Assembly: GCA_003222935.1 (NCBI GenBank)
Contig: QHXL01000331.1
Coordinates: 3,722-11,339 of the forward strand
DNA: 7,618 nucleotides
DNA from: Acidobacteriota bacterium
Lineage (GTDB): Bacteria; Acidobacteriota; Blastocatellia; Pyrinomonadales; Pyrinomonadaceae
Direction of reading: 5' to 3'
The position numbers and the translations under genes are program-made. Positions within the stretch are counted from its first letter, which is position 1; every line of letters starts with the position of its first letter. Positions 4,691 through 7,618 of this stretch are shown in pieces. The notes under the pieces are model-generated. The model saw only the letters and a list, made by a program, of their open reading frames with translations. It ran no database searches and was not told where the DNA came from.

Positions 4691-7618
4691 TTGAAGTCAA
4701 TCAGCCGCCTTCTTGTTTCTCTCTCTTTGTTTGTCGTCTGCGCGGTTTCCGTAATGGCACAAACCTACCGCGGAACAATTCGAGGAACGGTTACCGATCC
4801 GAGAGAGGCGAGAGTTCCGGGCGCTGAGGTTAAGGCAATCAACAGTGAGACGAAGGAAACGCGAACTGTTCAGAGTGGATCTGAAGGTGAGTATTCAATC
4901 GCTTCGCTAAGGCCCGGTTCCTATCAGGTAGAAACTACAGTTCAGGGATTTCAGAAGTCCGTCCTGATGGTAGAAGTTCCCGTAAACCAGGAGATACGAC
5001 TGGATATCGTAATGGAACTTGGTGGCACAAACGTTGTTACGATCGAGGCCACGAATGACTTGAAAGAGGATTCACCATCGCTTGGGACGGTAATTGACAA
5101 TAATCAGGTAAAGGGTCTCCCGCTCGACGGTCGCAATTTCTTTGAATTGTCACTGCTCGTCCCCGGCGCAGTTCCCGCAGCGCCAGGCTCTGCTGGTTCA
5201 GCTCGCGGTGACTTCGCATTTAGCGTCAACGGCGCACGTGAAGACGCCAATAACTTCTTACTCGACGGTGTATACAACGTCGATCCGAAACTCAACACGT
5301 TTGGCGTGCGTCCATCCGTCGACGCCATCCGTGAGTTTGAGATGTTGACCAGCACGTACGATGCGACATTTGGTCGCAACCCTGGTGCGCAGGTCAACGT
5401 GATTCTCAACTCGGGATCAAACGATGTTCACGGCTCGGCCTTTGAGTTTCACCGGAACGCAGCACTCGATGCCCGCAACTTCTTCGCGCCGTCAACCGAA
5501 TCAAAACCAAAGTACATTCGCAATCAATTTGGTGGAGCTATCGGTGGCCCAATCAAACGAGATCGCACCTTCTTCTTTGCGGATTATGAAGGGACGCGCT
5601 CGCGCGAAGGCATCACCAGGGTTACGAATGTGCCGACAGCCCAGGAGCGTCGCGGAAACTTCGCGCAAAGTCTTTTCGGAGTGCCAATCGACCCGTTCAC
5701 CCAACAGCCGTTTCAGGGAGGCTCGATTCCTGACCAGCGTATCAACGCGGTCGGGCGCGCCATCGCCGCACTTTATCCATTGCCAAATCGAAACGTGCCT
5801 TTTCAGAACTTTGTTTCTTCTCCAACCCAGCAAGACGACAACGACAGCTTCGACGTACGAGTCGACCATCAGTTAACCGGCCGGGCTGACCTGGCCTTTC
5901 GCTACAGCTTTGGCGAACGCGATCTCTTCGAACCGTTTACCGGTCCTTCGTTCTCGGCCGTTTCTGGCTTTGGCGATAACGTGGGAAGACGCAGTCAGAA
6001 TGTGATGGCTGCACTCACCCTTGTGCTCACGCCGAAGTTGGTGAATGAAACGCGCCTCGCGTTTAGCCGTGTGGCAGCATCAGTTAATCAGCAAGGAAGT
6101 GTTTTGAACTCGAGTGTGGGATTGCCGACGATTTCGCCAAAAGCTCGTGACCTTGGTCTTAGCTTCATCACTATTACAGGCTTTTCTCCACTTGGCGACG
6201 AAGGCAATAATCCGCAAAACAGTGTGACGAATGTCTACCAGGTATTGAATAACGCGAGTTACGCTAGCGGTGATCATCTGATCAAGTTCGGTGCCGACCT
6301 TCGCTTCTCGCAACAGAATGCGTTTCGTGATGTTGAGTCGCGGGGTCGTCTGCAATTTTCACCGTTCGGACAGATCACCAACAATGCGCTGGGCGATCTC
6401 CTGCTTGGATTTCCTTTCCTGACAAGCGTGGCCCGAGTCGACAATCCGCAGCAGATCCGTACCGAAAGTTACAATTTCTTTATCAACGACAGTTTCCGCA
6501 TCAGAAAGAACTTAACCCTGACCGGTGGTCTTCGATACGAGTACAACACGCCGGCTGTTGATGATGAGGATCACGCCGCTCTCTACAACATAGCAACAGG
6601 AACCCTCGTTCCGGTTGGAACTAATGGTATGCCCAGGAGTGGCTACGAGGCAGACAAGAACAACTTCGCACCTCGTGTCGGTTTTGCCTGGACTTTAGGC
6701 GACGATCAGTTGACGGTCATTCGCGGTGGCTACGGTATCTATTACGACCAATCACCTTTCGCACCGGCCGAGGCGCTCTATTTCAACTCGCCGTACTTCG
6801 ACAACAATCTGTTCTTCTCGCTGCCCGGCTTGCCGCTGACGCTCAACAACCCGTTCCCGTCTTTCTTCCCTTTTCCGTTGCCGGATTCAGCGCTGGCGCT
6901 GCAAAGAGATATGCGCACCGGTTACATGCAGCATTGGAACCTGAATGTTCAGCGGCAGATCTTCGATAAGAGTGTTCTAGAAGTTGCTTACGTCGGATCG
7001 AAGGGAACAAAACTGCTAACTGCTCGCGACATCAATCAGCCACAGCCAAGTGCTTTGCCGCCGGGTCTGCCGATCGTGCCACGTCCGAATCCGCGATTCG
7101 ACGACATCAACTTGCTCGAGTCGCGCGCCAACTCGAACTACCACGCCTTGCAGGCTAAGTTTCAACAGCGACTCACTAACGGACTTGCAGCATTAGCGTC
7201 TTACACCTGGTCCAAATCGTTGGACGATGCCTCAAACTTCTTCAGTAGCGCGGGCGATCCAAACTTTCCGCAGAACAGTTACAACGTGAGGGCAGAACGC
7301 GGCCGTTCAAATTTCGACGTCGCTCATCGGTTATCCCTCAGTTATTCGTATCTCTTTCCTTTTGGTAAGGGACGCAGCTATTTGAATGATGATGGGTGGG
7401 TAACGCACTTACTGTCGGGCTGGGAGACTTTCGGAATAGTCACTCTGCAAAGTGGTCGACCGTTTACGGTCGCGCTGCTTTCCGAAATTGATAACAGTGG
7501 AACCGGTCGTTCGATCCTTGGATTCGGCGCTAATGATAGGCCAAACCTCGTAGGCAATGCGGAGTTGAGTAACCCGACCACCGGTCGCTGGTTCAACACC
7601 GCGGCATTTGCGTTCCCT
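4691..7618 (+). CDS. Oar-like TonB-dependent receptor with carboxypeptidase-regulatory domain (3' end outside window)
   Basis: The frame runs open for 976 codons from TTG 4691 to the window edge. Residues 1-23 are a signal peptide (KSISR, hydrophobic core, cleavage after VMA before Gln24). Residues about 26-110 form a carboxypeptidase-regulatory-like (CarboxypepD_reg) beta-sandwich: [34 protein letters not shown], ending in [10 protein letters not shown]. The plug domain follows, with [17 protein letters not shown] (about 143-159), [17 protein letters not shown], and INSG-like [19 protein letters not shown] (238-256). [19 protein letters not shown] (278-296) then leads into a long outer-membrane beta-barrel rich in aromatic strands ([59 protein letters not shown]). 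This architecture is the large Oar-like receptor family that is greatly expanded in Acidobacteriota; members usually have about 1000-1200 residues, so only the last barrel strands are missing. It should sit in the outer membrane and import a bulky substrate using TonB energy. The substrate is unknown, and no SusD partner is visible in the window. Confidence 0.94.
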   Translation, partial: MKSISRLLVSLSLFVVCAVSVMAQTYRGTIRGTVTDPREARVPGAEVKAINSETKETRTVQSGSEGEYSIASLRPGSYQVETTVQGFQKSVLMVEVPVNQEIRLDIVMELGGTNVVTIEATNDLKEDSPSLGTVIDNNQVKGLPLDGRNFFELSLLVPGAVPAAPGSAGSARGDFAFSVNGAREDANNFLLDGVYNVDPKLNTFGVRPSVDAIREFEMLTSTYDATFGRNPGAQVNVILNSGSNDVHGSAFEFHRNAALDARNFFAPSTESKPKYIRNQFGGAIGGPIKRDRTFFFADYEGTRSREGITRVTNVPTAQERRGNFAQSLFGVPIDPFTQQPFQGGSIPDQRINAVGRAIAALYPLPNRNVPFQNFVSSPTQQDDNDSFDVRVDHQLTGRADLAFRYSFGERDLFEPFTGPSFSAVSGFGDNVGRRSQNVMAALTLVLTPKLVNETRLAFSRVAASVNQQGSVLNSSVGLPTISPKARDLGLSFITITGFSPLGDEGNNPQNSVTNVYQVLNNASYASGDHLIKFGADLRFSQQNAFRDVESRGRLQFSPFGQITNNALGDLLLGFPFLTSVARVDNPQQIRTESYNFFINDSFRIRKNLTLTGGLRYEYNTPAVDDEDHAALYNIATGTLVPVGTNGMPRSGYEADKNNFAPRVGFAWTLGDDQLTVIRGGYGIYYDQSPFAPAEALYFNSPYFDNNLFFSLPGLPLTLNNPFPSFFPFPLPDSALALQRDMRTGYMQHWNLNVQRQIFDKSVLEVAYVGSKGTKLLTARDINQPQPSALPPGLPIVPRPNPRFDDINLLESRANSNYHALQAKFQQRLTNGLAALASYTWSKSLDDASNFFSSAGDPNFPQNSYNVRAERGRSNFDVAHRLSLSYSYLFPFGKGRSYLNDDGWVTHLLSGWETFGIVTLQSGRPFTVALLSEIDNSGTGRSILGFGANDRPNLVGNAELSNPTTGRWFNTAAFAFP

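Noticed and set aside
5424..5876. A 150-codon plus-strand frame, and an overlapping minus-strand frame at 5501-5869, inside the receptor gene.
   Set aside because: The receptor frame is open and shows conserved plug and barrel motifs throughout this stretch; the others are shadows.

Overview
The window looks like chromosomal DNA from an environmental Gram-negative bacterium, most likely an Acidobacteriota member (Blastocatellia/Pyrinomonadaceae-like). This is inferred from the pairing of an Oar-like TonB-dependent receptor carrying an N-terminal carboxypeptidase-regulatory domain with several exported PQQ-like beta-propeller proteins that begin with the WPQWRG motif. Base composition is moderate, roughly half G+C. 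No rRNA, tRNA, CRISPR array, transposase or phage gene was seen.

Layout. (1) Bases 1-794, plus strand: the 3' part of a PQQ-like beta-propeller gene cut by the window edge. (2) 981-2324, plus: a complete paralogue of it with a signal peptide. (3) 2536-3759, minus: a third, more distant PQQ-like propeller with its own signal peptide, convergent with the second. (4) 3886-4335, minus: a small membrane protein resembling half of a drug/metabolite transporter (EamA type). (5) 4336-4690: a divergent control region with helically spaced direct repeats. (6) 4691 to the window end, plus: a large TonB-dependent receptor starting at TTG and running off the edge after 976 codons.

Each of the three spacers around the propeller genes holds one long inverted repeat. 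Two of these (831-931 and 2385-2482) belong to one family and bracket the second propeller gene. Their arms differ at three paired positions, and each change on one arm is matched on the other. The third (3783-3878) is a different palindrome built of 8-base CACAGAGA-type units, lying just upstream of the ribosome binding site of the third propeller gene.

Functionally, the three propellers should act in the periplasm or cell envelope, probably as scaffold or binding proteins rather than proven quinoprotein enzymes. The receptor should sit in the outer membrane and take up an unknown substrate. Nothing in the sequence ties the propellers to the receptor in one pathway. I found no clear new defence or catalytic system; the most notable signals are the intergenic palindromes and the repeat cluster upstream of the receptor.
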